Notes: generated by a model not told the origin, from the letters alone. Numbered from the stretch's first letter, positions 44,460 to 55,959 are shown. The stretch: DNA of 64,000 bases from Liopterus haemorrhoidalis (GCA_963971575.1 OZ020624.1:3911001-3975000), one strand, 5' to 3'. Numbers and translations are program-made.

Positions 44460-44990
44460 ACGGGTGATTTCGCCTCCCGGGACATTAAATCAAACTTAGC
44501 ATCTCGTGCCATAAACTCTATTATTTCGCCTTTAATACATAAACAGCTATTTACGTTTAGACCCAGATTCTCAAGAAAAACACTTATTCTACGTCACTGA
44601 TCCACATGTAGGTGAAGATCTTATTCAAATAAAGCATTGATCTAAACGTTATATAAACAAAGAACAGGATACACTACTGACGATTGTGTATAAGATTTAT
44701 CTTTGATTTCGGAAATGTGCAAACGTTCTTGAATAGAATTCACTCTACTTCACTGCCGGCAGCTCCATACTCCATCCTACATCATCCTCCCTCATACGGA
44801 CAAGAATTCAATTACTATAAAATCATTTCAAGTGTTAAATACTTCACATGAATTTGATATTTTAGAGGATGTAATTATAACCATTGAAGGGTAGAACGAT
44901 AAAATTCGGCATAAATTGATAACATTATGAGAAGAATGGATACTCAAACAGAGTTTATATTTGAGTTTCTCAGTTACAAACCTACTGAAG
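44460..44990. other. No gene seen
   Basis: No recognisable coding or repeat family in this spacer. Confidence 0.4.
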
Positions 44991-44994
44991 GCTT

Positions 44995-45465
44995 TCTGCA
45001 TCCTTCAGATCAAAGAGTTGGTAGAAGATCTGCAGGCGGGAATGGACTCAATTTCCCTTCGATAGGAAGCTTTCATACCATCCAAAACACCAACTATCAG
45101 GACTACAAGCTTAACTTTATACCCGGGATACAGCCTTCTAAGCTCGGACAAGAGATTCATATACTTGGACTTCTTTTCCTCCTCCTTGAGAGAGATATTC
45201 TTCTCAGCTGGACTTAAGAATTCGATCACAAACATCTGTTTGGTCTCGATATCCAGGAGGGTTATGCCTGGCTTAGTGACTGTCAGTAACCTCGAGGTGG
45301 GGAAGGATGATAGTAGAGCACGCGGAGAGCAGCATTATGTCGAGATACGTAGCTCGACGTTGCAAGAGATGGACAAGCAGATAGAATGTGCATAATCGTT
45401 TCAGGATGGTGGTGGCACAACCTACAGAGTGTGGACTCCGCTATTTGGAATATGCGGGTAAGGGG
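44995..45465 (-). pseudogene. RLE-type retrotransposon fragment, copy 4
   Basis: Minus strand holds the zinc knuckle CRLCHHHPETIMHILSACP-like block, the SRHN region, then a deletion of about 110 bp joining YYH directly to the segment before the PD motif, then VIEFLSPAEKN and LLSELRRLYPG. KPD is altered (KPG). The 3' end is cut off within the ICRMQKA region and lacks the hairpin tail. An (ATT)n tract abuts its 5' side at 45466-45490. Confidence 0.8.
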
Positions 45466-45499
45466 CTATTATTATTATTATTATTATTATAGGTGGATA

Positions 45500-46020
45500 C
45501 ATTGAGCATTTATGAGTTAGGTAAATAAAAATCTTGGACAGTTACCTTCTATTTCAGTATAATAAAATGTGGTATCTGCTGCCTAGTTTATTAGTGGTGA
45601 ATTTCTAAATTCACAGGCTTATGAATAAGCCTGTATATTACTATTGAGGTGTTTCTATGTGTGAGGTACATTTGTGTGTGTGTGTGCCTCTGTACGTGTA
45701 TGCGTTTGATGTGGTCGTGTTACAGTAGCTATTGTTGCTGCACGGCATATCCTTTGATTATGACTGGGATATGTATGTAATCATTAGATCAGCTGGAATA
45801 ATAATTATCAAACTTAGCAGTTTCAACTAATGACGTATTACCAATCACTACACAGAAACTGTATGCGACAGCAAATATCAAAGGACTCATATAATTACTA
45901 TCAAATTTGATATTACAAACAGACCTTCTAATTTCCCATACAAATAACAATAATCATATACAATTTCTCCTTGAGCAAATTTACCCATATCTGCTTTCAT
46001 CATTAATCTCTATGTAAATA
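45500..46020. other. No gene seen; short (TG)n tract
   Basis: (TG)n at about 45673-45686; otherwise plain AT-rich spacer. Confidence 0.4.
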
Positions 46021-46040
46021 ATAATAATTTATTTTTCGAT

Positions 46041-46144
46041 TATATAACTAACAATACAACTAGTTTCTTCTTATTAGGACAGTATCAAGAGTACACTTGA
46101 TAATGTCCCAATAAGATTAACTTGTTGTGTTGTTAATTATATAA
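46041..46144. other. Long imperfect hairpin, ~49 bp stem with 6-base loop
   Basis: 46041-46089 and 46096-46144 pair with about six mismatches and one bulge; the loop is AGTACA. Near the loop CTTATTAGGACA pairs with TGTCCCAATAAG. It may be a palindromic MITE or a pre-miRNA-like transcript; flanking target duplication not seen. Confidence 0.6.
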
Positions 46145-46190
46145 GTTAATAAAGTGAAATAAAAACAAAGTTATTGTATTATTATTAATA

Positions 46191-47850
46191 CTAGTGCACC
46201 TGTTGCCAACTGTGTTGGCAAACAAATCATTACCTTAATGTGGAACTTGCTCGACACCTCAGACTTCTTTCTCTAGCCATACGCCTAACTTCATCCAATT
46301 CAAATTGAATCAACTCTTCGCCCATTATTAAAAACTGGACAAATAATGAGCATTATTCCGAATTATTAATTCATTAACTTTTTAAGATGGGAAAACGATT
46401 CATTTTCATTCAGTGCATTATATTTATAATGTTAAAACTAAAAATGATTTGGGACGTTAAATTTAAAATATATTTATTAAAATTAATTTTCCATTTTCTT
46501 ATATAATATAAAAATACGCACACGGAAAAAACGCACACGGATTAATACGCACACGGAAAAAAGCACACATGAAAAAAATACACACACGGCAAAAAGGGCA
46601 CACGGAAAAAAGCGTACTTACACTATATCTCAAATCAGGGGGTAGATTTACAATATCCCACTGAACACTGCGCATGCGTCACACACACGTCATTTGTTCA
46701 ATATACAGAGATTCTAAACAGGTGGGACTGTGCAGAACTTTTAAAACACAATTTATTTTTAGGTGGTTTATAAAAAAAAAAAAATAAACAGTTATCAACC
46801 ATAGCCTAAGATAGTGCTTTTAAGGTGAATCACTGTCCCTGGCCCTGCACAGAACAGTTAAAATACAATTTATTTTTAGGTGGTTTATAAAAAAATAAAT
46901 AAACAGTTATCAACCATAACCTAAGATAGTGCTTTTAAGGTAGGGTGACCATCCGTCCCGGTTTTCGGTCAATTGTCCCGGTGTCCCGAAAACTGTTCTC
47001 GGGAGTCCAGAAAACTTTTGCTCTTCACTTGGATCTGGGAGGAAACAAAGACCTTCTTTTTTTTTCCTGTGTCCGGTTTCCCTTCACTGATATCTGGTCA
47101 CCCTATTTTAAGGTGAATCTAACCTAAACTAAAAGGTAAATGATATTTTAATGTGATAAATAAACAGAAACCATTGTTTTAGAGCCGCTGATAATTATTG
47201 AATTATTTAGTGTAGTCGTTATGTGCTGCCATCTGTATAGAGTTTGCAGTGGGAAATTGTAAATCTTGTCCTATAAATCGTAGAAATAAAAAAATAATAA
47301 AGCATTGAAAAAATAATAATAAAGAAAAAAAAGTCAAATTTTTCTTACTTTCATCAAAACCAAATATTTTTTAAAATAATTATTTTTCTGCTAATAATAA
47401 TTTTAATCAAAAATGTCGAATATCACGGAAGGATAACGTTTTTCTGTGTTTTGTTTCGTAAAAAAAACCGATCCGTGTATTTCACAACTAAATTAATAAT
47501 TGTGAAGTGATTTTTTAATGAAAAACACAACTGTCATTTTTACTAATTTAATATCAACACTCAAAACAAAAATTCACAGCACACTACTATCCAATACTTA
47601 AACAATAATTTCTTACAATTCTATCAATTATTATAAAAAGTGTTCGTAGAATATTCACTATTATTGCATCTTATAATAATTATAAAAAGTGTTCGTAGAA
47701 AATCACTATTATTGCATCAACAATATATTTTAAACAATTTACATAAATAATTAACATATGCGCGCCTCTATCGGGGAATGAAGAAACGACCGGTCGAACA
47801 TACCATAGACGAACATACGAACATACAAACAGGCGTATTATATTATAGGA
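46191..47850 (-). mobile_element. Non-autonomous Helitron, copy D, 1,660 bp
   Basis: Same termini as copy C: A|TCCTATAATATAATACG at 47850 on the minus strand, the GCCAAC/GTTGGC hairpin and CTAG|T at 46191. The flanks differ from those of copy C, so both boundaries are exact. It has two tandem units at 46.74-46.93 kb and a hAT MITE inside, and lacks the TIR element seen in copy C. Confidence 0.88.
46941..47105. mobile_element. hAT MITE, 165 bp, in Helitron D
   Basis: Ends TAGGGTGACCA in both directions; TTTTAAGG is duplicated outside (46933-46940, 47106-47113). The interior begins ATCCGTCCCGGTTTTC, reminiscent of a widespread animal hAT MITE type. Absent from Helitron C at the same point. Confidence 0.9.
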
Positions 47851-47908
47851 TGAATTGGCACATAGTAGCAACCAACACCATTAGCTATACTACTAAGTAT
47901 TCATTTAG

Positions 47909-47980
47909 ACATTTCAGTGTTTTGTAGGTATTGTAGGTATTTGTAGGTATAAATTAAATACCTACAAAACACTGAAATGT
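47909..47980. repeat. Palindromic R1 end-to-end derivative
   Basis: ACATTTCAGTGTTTTGTAGG at 47909 and its complement ending at 47980 form 24 bp arms, with two extra GTAGGTAT units between. Outside the right arm the GTGAAAATTCACAC phrase is shared with R1-a and R1-c. Confidence 0.7.
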
Positions 47981-48014
47981 GTGAAAATTCACACGTCATA
48001 TAAATTTTTTATGT

Positions 48015-48115
48015 TAAGATAGGATGTTGTAGAAGCTGCATCATGGATATAAAATTAAGCTTGTAGTTTTCATAATTGTCGTCTTAGATGGTGTGAAAGA
48101 TTCGTTGTCTTTGGG
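48015..48115 (+). pseudogene. Old RLE retrotransposon relic, copy 5
   Basis: AGAAGCTGCATCATGGATAT and AAATTAAGCTTGTAGT correspond to the LRKLYPGYKVKLVV coding block of copies 1-4, with many substitutions. It continues to a GATGGTGTGAAAG phrase. Short and degraded. Confidence 0.55.
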
Positions 48116-48129
48116 GACTGCTCAATCAT

Positions 48130-48640
48130 AACTTAATCATTTTATATATAAAAGCATAATGGAAACTATGAAAAGGTATAGGAGTATAATGATAGTTGAT
48201 CTATTCAACTTGTAATGCGCTGTATACGTTGGTGTCAGTTCGTACTGTTACTGATTGTTAAAAACTGAATGGCGGATAGACGGATTAGTCTTCATCAATC
48301 ATTTCTGTATAAGATCTAGATTCATAACGTTATGAATGTGTGAAATATATGATATTCAACACGGACAGTGACGTGCTAAAGTTTTGGGAAATTCAAGTTC
48401 AGATTCAAGCATTATTTCAGCCTTATCTTGTGCCAAATTCTTAATTAATAATATTCAAATATATAAGAAAACCATAACAGAAATCAATCATGTCGCACTT
48501 GAGTGGAATTCATAAGAGAAAACTAAATTAGGAACGTTGGAAAAAATGTGGGAACTTTCGATGCTGAAAATAAAAATAAGCGTGACATGGGAATTTTCAC
48601 AGTTTTAATTATTGCTAGTTACGTAAGTAACTAACAATAA
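48130..48640. other. No gene seen
   Basis: AT-rich spacer without recognisable features. Confidence 0.4.
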
Positions 48641-48649
48641 TTTCTTTCT

Positions 48650-48960
48650 TACTTCAGGTGTTCCGCAAGGAGAGTTCCTACATTTAGAACAAATGTGCGC
48701 TTCATCGTTAAAATGCTTGGTTTTTCTATTCTTAATAACTGTTCAGTCTAAACTTGAATATTACTCCTTAGTCTGGGATCCAATATATGACGTCCAGAAG
48801 AATTCTTTGGAAAAAACACCACAAATTCCTTAAATCCATTTATTTTAAAACCATTGCCTTCCTTCTGAACTCCCTTATGGCTCCCTACTTCAAATATTCT
48901 CCTCCAAACCGTTATACAAACACTGTGCGCACATTGTTATGCCTAAAAAATAATATATAA
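48650..48960 (+). pseudogene. Non-LTR reverse transcriptase relic
   Basis: GVPQGEFL, then a deletion, VQSKLEYYSLVWDPIYDVQ and, after frame changes, KFLKSIYFKT. The V-x-LEY-S-VW-P phrase is the usual RT C-terminal block of Jockey-like elements. Catalytic motif absent. Confidence 0.6.
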
Positions 48961-49169
48961 TAGAATTGACGATTCAATTTTATTTTTGTACACTTCTGCA
49001 ATTGTTCAGTTTCCTTACCCCCTTGACCATACTCGTAACCCACTACTTTTTTATCTGCCGCATGCGAGTAATAATCTATTTCTTAAGTCTCCAATTAACT
49101 GCATGTGTTCATATCATCACACATAATAGATCAATATGTTAAACATATTGATCTATTTTAATATATATA

Positions 49170-50076
49170 TTTTTTTAATTAAATTAACTATAGGTACATC
49201 AACATCTTGGGTTATCAGTACCCGGTATTGTATTTTATAAGATATTGTTGATTATATTTCAATGTGTGGTTATTATGTATGTTGGTGATAGTCTATATTT
49301 GTCTATATAGTTTTGTGTCTGTTAGAAATTTATATAGGATTTTTTTGTTACTGTCGTTAAATGTTTCTTGTAGGGTGTCAGGGTATTTGGTGTGTCTCTT
49401 TTATTGTGTCATATTTGGTGCATTCTGTAATAAGGTGTTGTACTGTAATAATTGTGGTGCAGTCATTACACAACGGGGCATCTTCTTTCTTCATTTTGTA
49501 GCTGTGTTATTCTTGCGTGTCCAACTCGTAGTCTGGTAGTGGAAGTTTGCTCTCTTCTTGTTCCCGAGAATGACTATTTCTTCGTGTCAGATTTTATTGT
49601 TCTTAGTTTTTTAAGTTGTGTATTTTGCCATATGTTGTCTACTTATTCTCGGATTTTATGTTTTATTTCATTTTTCATGTCATAGTCTTGTACGGTCGAG
49701 TTATTCATTGGACCTTTTCTGGTGGCTTCTGTGGCTGCGGCATCTGCTTTTTCGTTACCTTTTATGCCTATATGTGAAGGTACCCAGACTAAGCTGATTA
49801 TTGTGTTTTGTTCTTGTAGGCTGTGTATTTTTTCTTGTATTTTTTGGATGATTCTATTGCTAATATATATTTTGCCTATAGTGGTTAGAACGCTCAGGGA
49901 GTCTGAGTAGATGATGTACTTGGAGCTTCTTTGATCTTTTTGAACAGTGATTTCTGCACTTCGTAGGATTCCTATGGCCTCGGCTGTGAAAATACTGATT
50001 GGGCTGTCGAGTTTGTATTGGTGACTGGTTACTTCTTCTATGACCGCTGTTCCTACGTTTGAAGCATCAGTGTATA
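49170..50076 (-). pseudogene. I-like non-LTR retrotransposon, RNase H region
   Basis: From the Tc1-like insertion point downward on the minus strand: YTDASN (D), IFTAEAIGIL (E), IIYSDSLSVL (D), LVWVPSHIGIKGNEKADAAA (D), so all four RNase H acidic residues are present. RNase H reads without stops; further on TAG and frame changes break a TRLRVGHARI block and the zinc knuckle. It resembles the 15-kb element closely in layout. The 5' portion was split off by the insertion at 50079. Confidence 0.85.
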
Positions 50077-50078
50077 TA

Positions 50079-51724
50079 CATTACTTAGACAAAATATTAT
50101 AACCATTTATGATTTTTTAAAAATTCATTGTTTTACACAAAATCAACAAAATAGTAATACACCAATTTTATTTTTATTTTGTATTTTATTATTTCAAGTT
50201 ATTTTAGTACATTTATAATTTTTTTTAAAAATATTTTGTGTTGCCCCTCTTTGCTTTAATTACTGCCGCAATTCTTCGAGGCATGCTCTCAATACATGCC
50301 CTAATACAATTTTGAATTTCTGGAGAGCCATGCCATACTTTTTTAATATTATCTATTAAAACTTGTTAATTAGTATTATTTAAATCATAAACAAGTCTTT
50401 TCAGGAGGTTCCAAACATTTTCATTGATATCCGGCGAATTACCTGGCCAGGACAAAAACGGTACTTTTTGTTCTTGCAAGAATTTTTTAACAGATTTAGC
50501 AGTATGACATGGCGCCCCATCCTGCATGAATATTGTAGTTGACATTCTTCTATAATCATCGAAATATGGTAAGAAAACATCCTGTAGAATATCGAGATAC
50601 TGCTGTTGTCGTAATGTCCCGTCGACGAAATAGAGAGGCCCTGGTCCAAAACCGCTAATTACACCCCACACCATTACCGAAGGAGGGTGTTTAACAGTTT
50701 TTTGTATGCATTCGGTGTAATATCTTTCTTAAGGGCGCCTTCTTACATAAATTGTTGCGTCGGATAAGCAGTGTAGGGTGGATTCATCCGAAAAAATACC
50801 TAGAAAAAGTTTTCAATTTATTAATTAGAGTAATTAGCTGATCAAAAACACGCTAATGAAACCATATCTTTTTCCAATCATCAACAGTGAAATGGGAATA
50901 CTCTTTGGCAAATTTAAGTCGATTGTTCATCATTCGTTTTGTCAGTCTTGGCTTTTTAGTGGGTCTTTTGCATTTTATGTTTACCTCGCTGAGACGACGT
51001 TCAATTGTCTTCTCTGATACATCCGGTCCATAAGTCGACAAAAAAAAATATTCACTTCTCTTAAAGGAGCTCTGCTATGAGCACAAACTATCTGAACTAT
51101 TTTTCTGTCAGTTCTTGCAGTAGTTTTTCTTTTTCTTCCAGAATTAGCACGTCGTGTAGGTGTAACAGCAGAATTATCTTGCCAAATTTTTTTGCCAATT
51201 GCACCACATAACAGTGACTAACTTTCTTCGCGCAATTTCGTGCATGGAATATTTCCTTGTCTTCAATAAGGCACAAATAGCGGCTTTTTTCTTCAATCCG
51301 ATATCTGGTTTTTTACCCATTTGAGCAAATTAAAAAAAGACACTTTCAAAAAAAATCTGTACCTCCACTTAAAAAACACAAAAACAATAACTACACCAAT
51401 TTTATTTTAATTTTACTTAGCACAAACTCAAATTACAACCGTTCAACACAAAAATTCTTTATTGAATGGTTATTGTTAAACTTACTATCTTCAAATGATG
51501 TATCGCAATACAATGCTTTATATTGTTCAAACACGTTTAGATAGGTTTAAACAAGAAAATCAGTCTCAGAATAAAAATACAGAGTTGAAGATGTTTAAAA
51601 TAGCTTATCTTTTAATAAATACACGATATGTTAAAGAAATAAATAAAGTAGCATATGATTATATGCGGCATTTTTAGTAAATAGTTGTTTTTGTTAGTAG
51701 TTATAATATTTTGTCTAGGTACTG
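50079..51724 (-). mobile_element. Tc1-like element, second lineage, 1,646 bp
   Basis: TIRs of about 25 bp (left CATTACTTAGACAAAATATT, right CAGTACCTAGACAAAATATT in complement) are flanked by TA (50077-50078, 51725-51726). It sits in the RNase H retrotransposon directly before its YTDAS motif. Confidence 0.88.
50366..51320 (-). pseudogene. Tc1-like transposase, second lineage, decayed
   Basis: Starts MGKKPDIGLKKKAAICALL at 51320; helix-turn-helix start, then stops. Continues RRLSEVNIKCKRPTKKPRLT and HFTVDDWKKI, an insert of about 65 bp, FSDESTLHC (first D), VMVWGVISGFGPG, MQDGAPCHTAKSVKKF (second D) and NSPDINENVW (E). D to E is 32 rather than 34 residues because PI is missing from the usual PDxNPIENxW. 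The insert ends TTTTTCTAGG and looks like a second, decayed intron, but exact splice sites do not restore the frame. Several stops and frameshifts. Confidence 0.8.
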
Positions 51725-51729
51725 TATAT

Positions 51730-52535
51730 ACTTTCCGTTCCCTTTTGAGTTTTACAACTTCAAAAACATTGGTGACTAATTTTGTTGCATATTTCCTTTA
51801 ACACAAAATTCTTTTAACATGCAAAAATATTTATGGTTTAACAGGCTGTAAATTCCCCTAATGTTCCGCTAATGATATCAGACTAGCACAAACCTAACTG
51901 GCACAAAGAGAATGAAAATGCGTTGTCGCAATAATGAATAGACAGTGCTATTCTATATGATGTTCTTTGATTATCCTCAGAAATGTTTTCTTTTGATTCA
52001 GCCGTTAAAAGATGTTTTCAAATCTTCTTCCTTTCACCCTTCATCCCCGTCATCCATCTATTGTGTGAGCAATTTCTTTAGAATCTTTAAAACAAAAATG
52101 GTACAAGAGTGCACGAGTTCTAAATATCTGCTATCAGGGTATAATTATTTTCAACACTTTGAGTGATTAATATTGAAGGAATTGTTTTCAAAACATGTTT
52201 TTCATTGAAATACTTCAAGTTGGGAAGAGAATTTGGTTTCTCCTCCATTCAAAGAACAGATGTTAAGACTGAGATGTTAAGCATGGAGAATAAAAGTGGA
52301 TTATAAACAAGAAAAATAGGAATAAAATACTTGCAGTCAAAATGGAAGACTAGAGAAGGAATCTTAATGATCGTCTTTAAGAAGAGAAACGGAGAAATAG
52401 AGAGAGAAAGAAAAGAATCATACAGCAACTACACTCTTAAGCAACGTATGCTAAAATCATATTTCTTGATAACCTTTTAAAGAATAGTCCATGTCTTCCA
52501 TCTAGAGGATTGATTTATAAGTATTTCATTATTAT
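51730..52535. other. No gene seen
   Basis: AT-rich, with a short A/G-rich tract near 52380-52420. The first bases may still belong to the split RNase H retrotransposon. Confidence 0.4.
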
Positions 52536-52538
52536 AAA

Positions 52539-53540
52539 CTAAGTTATTACCCGTCAACAATGACGGATTTATAATATAAAAATTTCAATTATTTGTATGT
52601 GTATTTGGTTTTATTTTTTAACGTATCCTTAGTTCGTCAGCGGTCGGCGAATCACGGGACAGGATATCACCGTTAGCCAATCACGGGAGAGGGTGTCACC
52701 TGTCAGCCAATCAAGAGACTGGGTGTCCCCAGTTAACTAATCATGAGAACCTTAGGAAAAATTGACGTCATAACCGACACTACATACAGACACTTGCTAA
52801 TTAGATTATTTATTCATGAACTTTTTAAGATTAGAAAAATTAAATTGGCAAAATTAATTTATGTCTACGAAACCCTAGACATTTATGTATGTAATTATAT
52901 TCGTTGATTCTAAGAGAATAAATCTGCAAAATATTGTTCACATCTGTTAAAGGATATATGCGTTTCTAGAGTTTCTCTTTTATGCCTACGAAACCCTAAA
53001 CATTTCTATACATAATTATATTCGTAGATTTTTAGAGAATAAATCTGCAAAATATTGTTCATATCGGTTAAAGGATATATGCGTTTCTAGAGTTTCTCTT
53101 TTATGCCTACGAAACCCTAAACATTTCTATATATATAATTATATTTGTAGATTTTTAGAGAATAAATCTGCAAAATATTGTTCATATCGGTTAAAGGATA
53201 TAGGCGTGTCTAGAGTTTTTCTTTTATGCCTACGAAACCCTAAACATTTCTATATATAATTATATTCGTGGATTCTTAGAAAATAAATCTGCAAAATATT
53301 ATTCATATCGGTTAAAGGACATAGGTGTCTCTAGAGTTTCTCTTTTATGCCTACGAAATCCTAAACATTTCTATATATAATTATATTCGTGGATTCTTAA
53401 AAAATAAATCTGCAAAATATTGTTCATATCGGTTAAAGGATATAGGCGTATCTAGAGTTTCTCTTTTATGCCTACGAAATCCTAAACATTTCTATGTATA
53501 ATTATATTTGTGGATTCTTAGAAAATTCTTAGCTAAAGCA
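52539..53540 (-). mobile_element. Helitron-like element, copy B
   Basis: On the minus strand the 3' end carries the same CCGTCA/TGACGG hairpin (52551-52566) and the terminal TTAG at 52539 (CTAG in copy A). Next to it a 30-35 bp unit built on GCCAATCACGGGA is repeated about four times (52640-52750), then the GACGTCA block, then the ~120 bp array. The order of array and GACGTCA block is reversed relative to copy A, so one copy is rearranged. The 5' end is not fixed. Confidence 0.6.
52865..53530 (-). repeat. ~120 bp tandem array, five to six units
   Basis: AATCTGCAAAATATTGTTCA recurs near 52921, 53042, 53164, 53285 and 53406. Each unit contains GCCTACGAAACCCTAAAC. More uniform than the array in copy A. 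Confidence 0.85.
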
Positions 53541-53689
53541 GAAAATGGATAGACCGTGCGGCGAATTGCATGCTTTCATAAATAAAATTGATACACGTTT
53601 TGGGTATAGACGCCTACTATTCAAATTCGAATAGATAGGTGCACACTAGACAAAAAACGGTGTCCTATTTTTTATGTCCTTAACTGTAC

Positions 53690-53820
53690 ATGAATCAAAA
53701 TTTTAATAAAACATATATTTTTTTTATTAAATACATATTTGTTTGTATTTATCTCCTGATGTATTTTTTGAACTCTCAGTATTTTTTCTATTAGTCGTAC
53801 CTACAAAACTCTAAAAACTT
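53690..53820. repeat. R1 right-end fragment
   Basis: Contains the TAAATACATATTTGTTTGTA phrase and ends TTAGTCGTACCTACAAAACT, a decayed R1 right end. Confidence 0.4.
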
Positions 53821-54104
53821 TTTTTTTTCATTTATTTTACCAGTTCAGTACAAATATACTATTCATGGTATAGAATTTTTGTCAATTAAATGGTCACGAT
53901 AAACAGGAAAATTAAGAATTAGAACAAATAGGAGAAGAACAGAGTGGACATGAAGCTTTTTATTTGTTCCATATACGGTTGAATGAGGTTAATTATGTTT
54001 TGCATTAAGGAGGGGGGGTCTGATACACACACATTTTAAGCATATTTTTGTGAATTTTTTTCAAATCTATGGTTAAATTTATTCATTTTCAAACTAAGTA
54101 CATA

Positions 54105-54648
54105 TATAAAGTATGTTTTGAAGAAGATACAAAAAAAATTTGAAGGCAAAATATGGCGAAATGAGCCAGCTGTGGCAAATCTTCTCAGACTCTGGGGAAA
54201 AAAAAATTAGATTTTGCGGTGACCAGCATAACTCGTCACTGGATCATCTGAAATCAAAAATCCAAAAAGATTTTGTTAGTTTATGAGTTTGCCGAGGTAA
54301 CGACGTTGAGATATTTTTTTTCATGTTTTTTTTTTATTTAACAATCACAAATATACTCATTTTTAGGTTTTTTTTAGGAGGAATTAATTTTTTTTGTCTT
54401 CTAAGTAACGCTAAAAACTGAAAAATCATTTTAAAAATAAAAACTCAACGTCATTACTTCAGCAAACTCATAAACTAACAAAATCTTTTTGGATTTTTGA
54501 TTTCAGATGATCCAGTGACGAGTTATGCTGGTCACCGCAAAATCTAAATTTTTTCCCTGAGTCTGAGAAGATTTGCCACAACTGGCTCATTTCGCCATAT
54601 TTTGCCTTCATATTTTTTTTTTGTATCTTCTTCAAAACATACTTTATA
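54105..54648. mobile_element. Long inverted repeat (arms ~205 bp, spacer ~130 bp)
   Basis: 54105-54312 and 54443-54648 are complementary with few mismatches; landmarks are TATAAAGTATGTTTTGAAG, AAATATGGCGAAATGAGCCA and CATCTGAAATCAAAAATCC. No coding. The DD41D copy 3 is inserted exactly at the outer end of the right arm. Probably a foldback or long-TIR MITE. Confidence 0.8.
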
Positions 54649-55954
54649 CAGGTGTCTCAAAAGAAATTTTATATTTAGTGGATAAATTAAAAAAAAAGTA
54701 AGCCGTATATAGAAAAAATGTTTATTAATTATTAAAATACACTTTTTGGGGATTTATTTCTTAAAAATAATATCGTCTAAATGTAGACCCTCGCGTTCTC
54801 GGCACTCATTTAATCGAACAGTAAAATTACTTATGACGTCTCGGCAGGTGGACTCAGGGATGGCTGCCATTTCGTGACGGATATTTTCTTTCAAATGCGC
54901 CAGTGAAGTCGGTTTATTGGCGTAAACTTTAGATTTAAGATAACCCCATAGGAAAAAGTCCATAGGGGTTAAATCTGGACTGCGTGGAGACCAATTTATG
55001 TCACCTCTCCGGGAGATCAATTTGCCTGAGAAAATCTCACGAACACGTGGCAGAGACATATTGGACGTGTGTAAAGTTGCTCCGTCCTGTTGGAACCATG
55101 TTCTTTGGTTATAGCCAGGAAAGTTTTGTAGTTCAGGTACCAAGAAGTTGTCTAACATCTCCACATAACGCTCTGAATTCACTGTAACTGCACGCCCGCT
55201 TTCGTCTTCAAAAAAGTAAGGGCCGATAATTCCTCGCGCCGACATCGCAGCCCATACGGTCACTTTAGGCGAATGTAGGGGTTTCTGATGTTTGCGTTTC
55301 GGATTCGTTGCACTCCAGTAGCGGCAGTTCTGCTTATTTACGTGGCCATTAAGATGAAAATGAGCTTCATCCGAAAACAAAATGTTGGTAAACGTTGAAA
55401 ATCGTTCAATCACCTGATTTACGAAATTAAGCCTCTGACTGGCATCTTGGGGCTTTAATTCTTGCACCAATTGAATTTTGTAGGGGTGCAGCTTTAGGTC
55501 TTTGTGCCTAATGCGATGTAATGATGATCTATGCACATTTAAAGCACTTGCGCGCATGCGAATTGAAAGGTTCGGGTCGTCACGAACAGACGGATTAACA
55601 TTCTCCACGTTTTCTACCGTTCTTGATGAACTAGGTCGCCCGGATTTTGATTTATCCGTTGTACCAGTCTCTTCAAACTTTTTAACCCAATGTCGAATGA
55701 GAGGAATGCTTGGCGCATCATTTAATTAGCGAAAACCTCGAATACTGCAGAATTTTCTACGCGCTACAGTCGCCGAATCACCGTTTTTGTAAAACTCTCG
55801 CACGCATAACGCGCGGTTTGCTCCCGAAAAACGCTCCATAGCGACTGAATTCCCAAGAGCCAGGCTACCGATTGACATAACCCCCGCGCCCCTCGGATAC
55901 GTTGCGTTCACGCAGTAAGCTAAATAAATATAAAATTTCTTTTGAGATACCTTG
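54649..55954 (-). mobile_element. DD41D (rosa-like) element, copy 3, 1,306 bp
   Basis: Same TIRs as copies 1 and 2 (the left end lacks one A), TA-flanked (54647-54648, 55955-55956). Longest and least damaged copy. Confidence 0.92.
54754..55839 (-). pseudogene. DD41D transposase, full length with one nonsense codon
   Basis: MERFSGANRALCVREF at 55839 to KK-stop at 54754: 362 codons in one frame. The only interruption is TAA at the codon that is CAC (H) in copies 1 and 2, after CSIRGFR. One codon is missing before DKSKSGRP. All three catalytic aspartates are present: ILFSDEAHF, WFQQDGATLHTS and PRSPDLTPMDFFLWG, with 41 residues between the last two. The intact family would be a cut-and-paste transposase acting on its own TIRs at TA. 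Confidence 0.93.
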
Positions 55955-55959
55955 TATTA

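Noticed and set aside
49264..49910. Three plus-strand open frames rich in C, V, L and S
   Set aside because: Antisense to the RNase H retrotransposon, whose catalytic motifs are plain on the minus strand.
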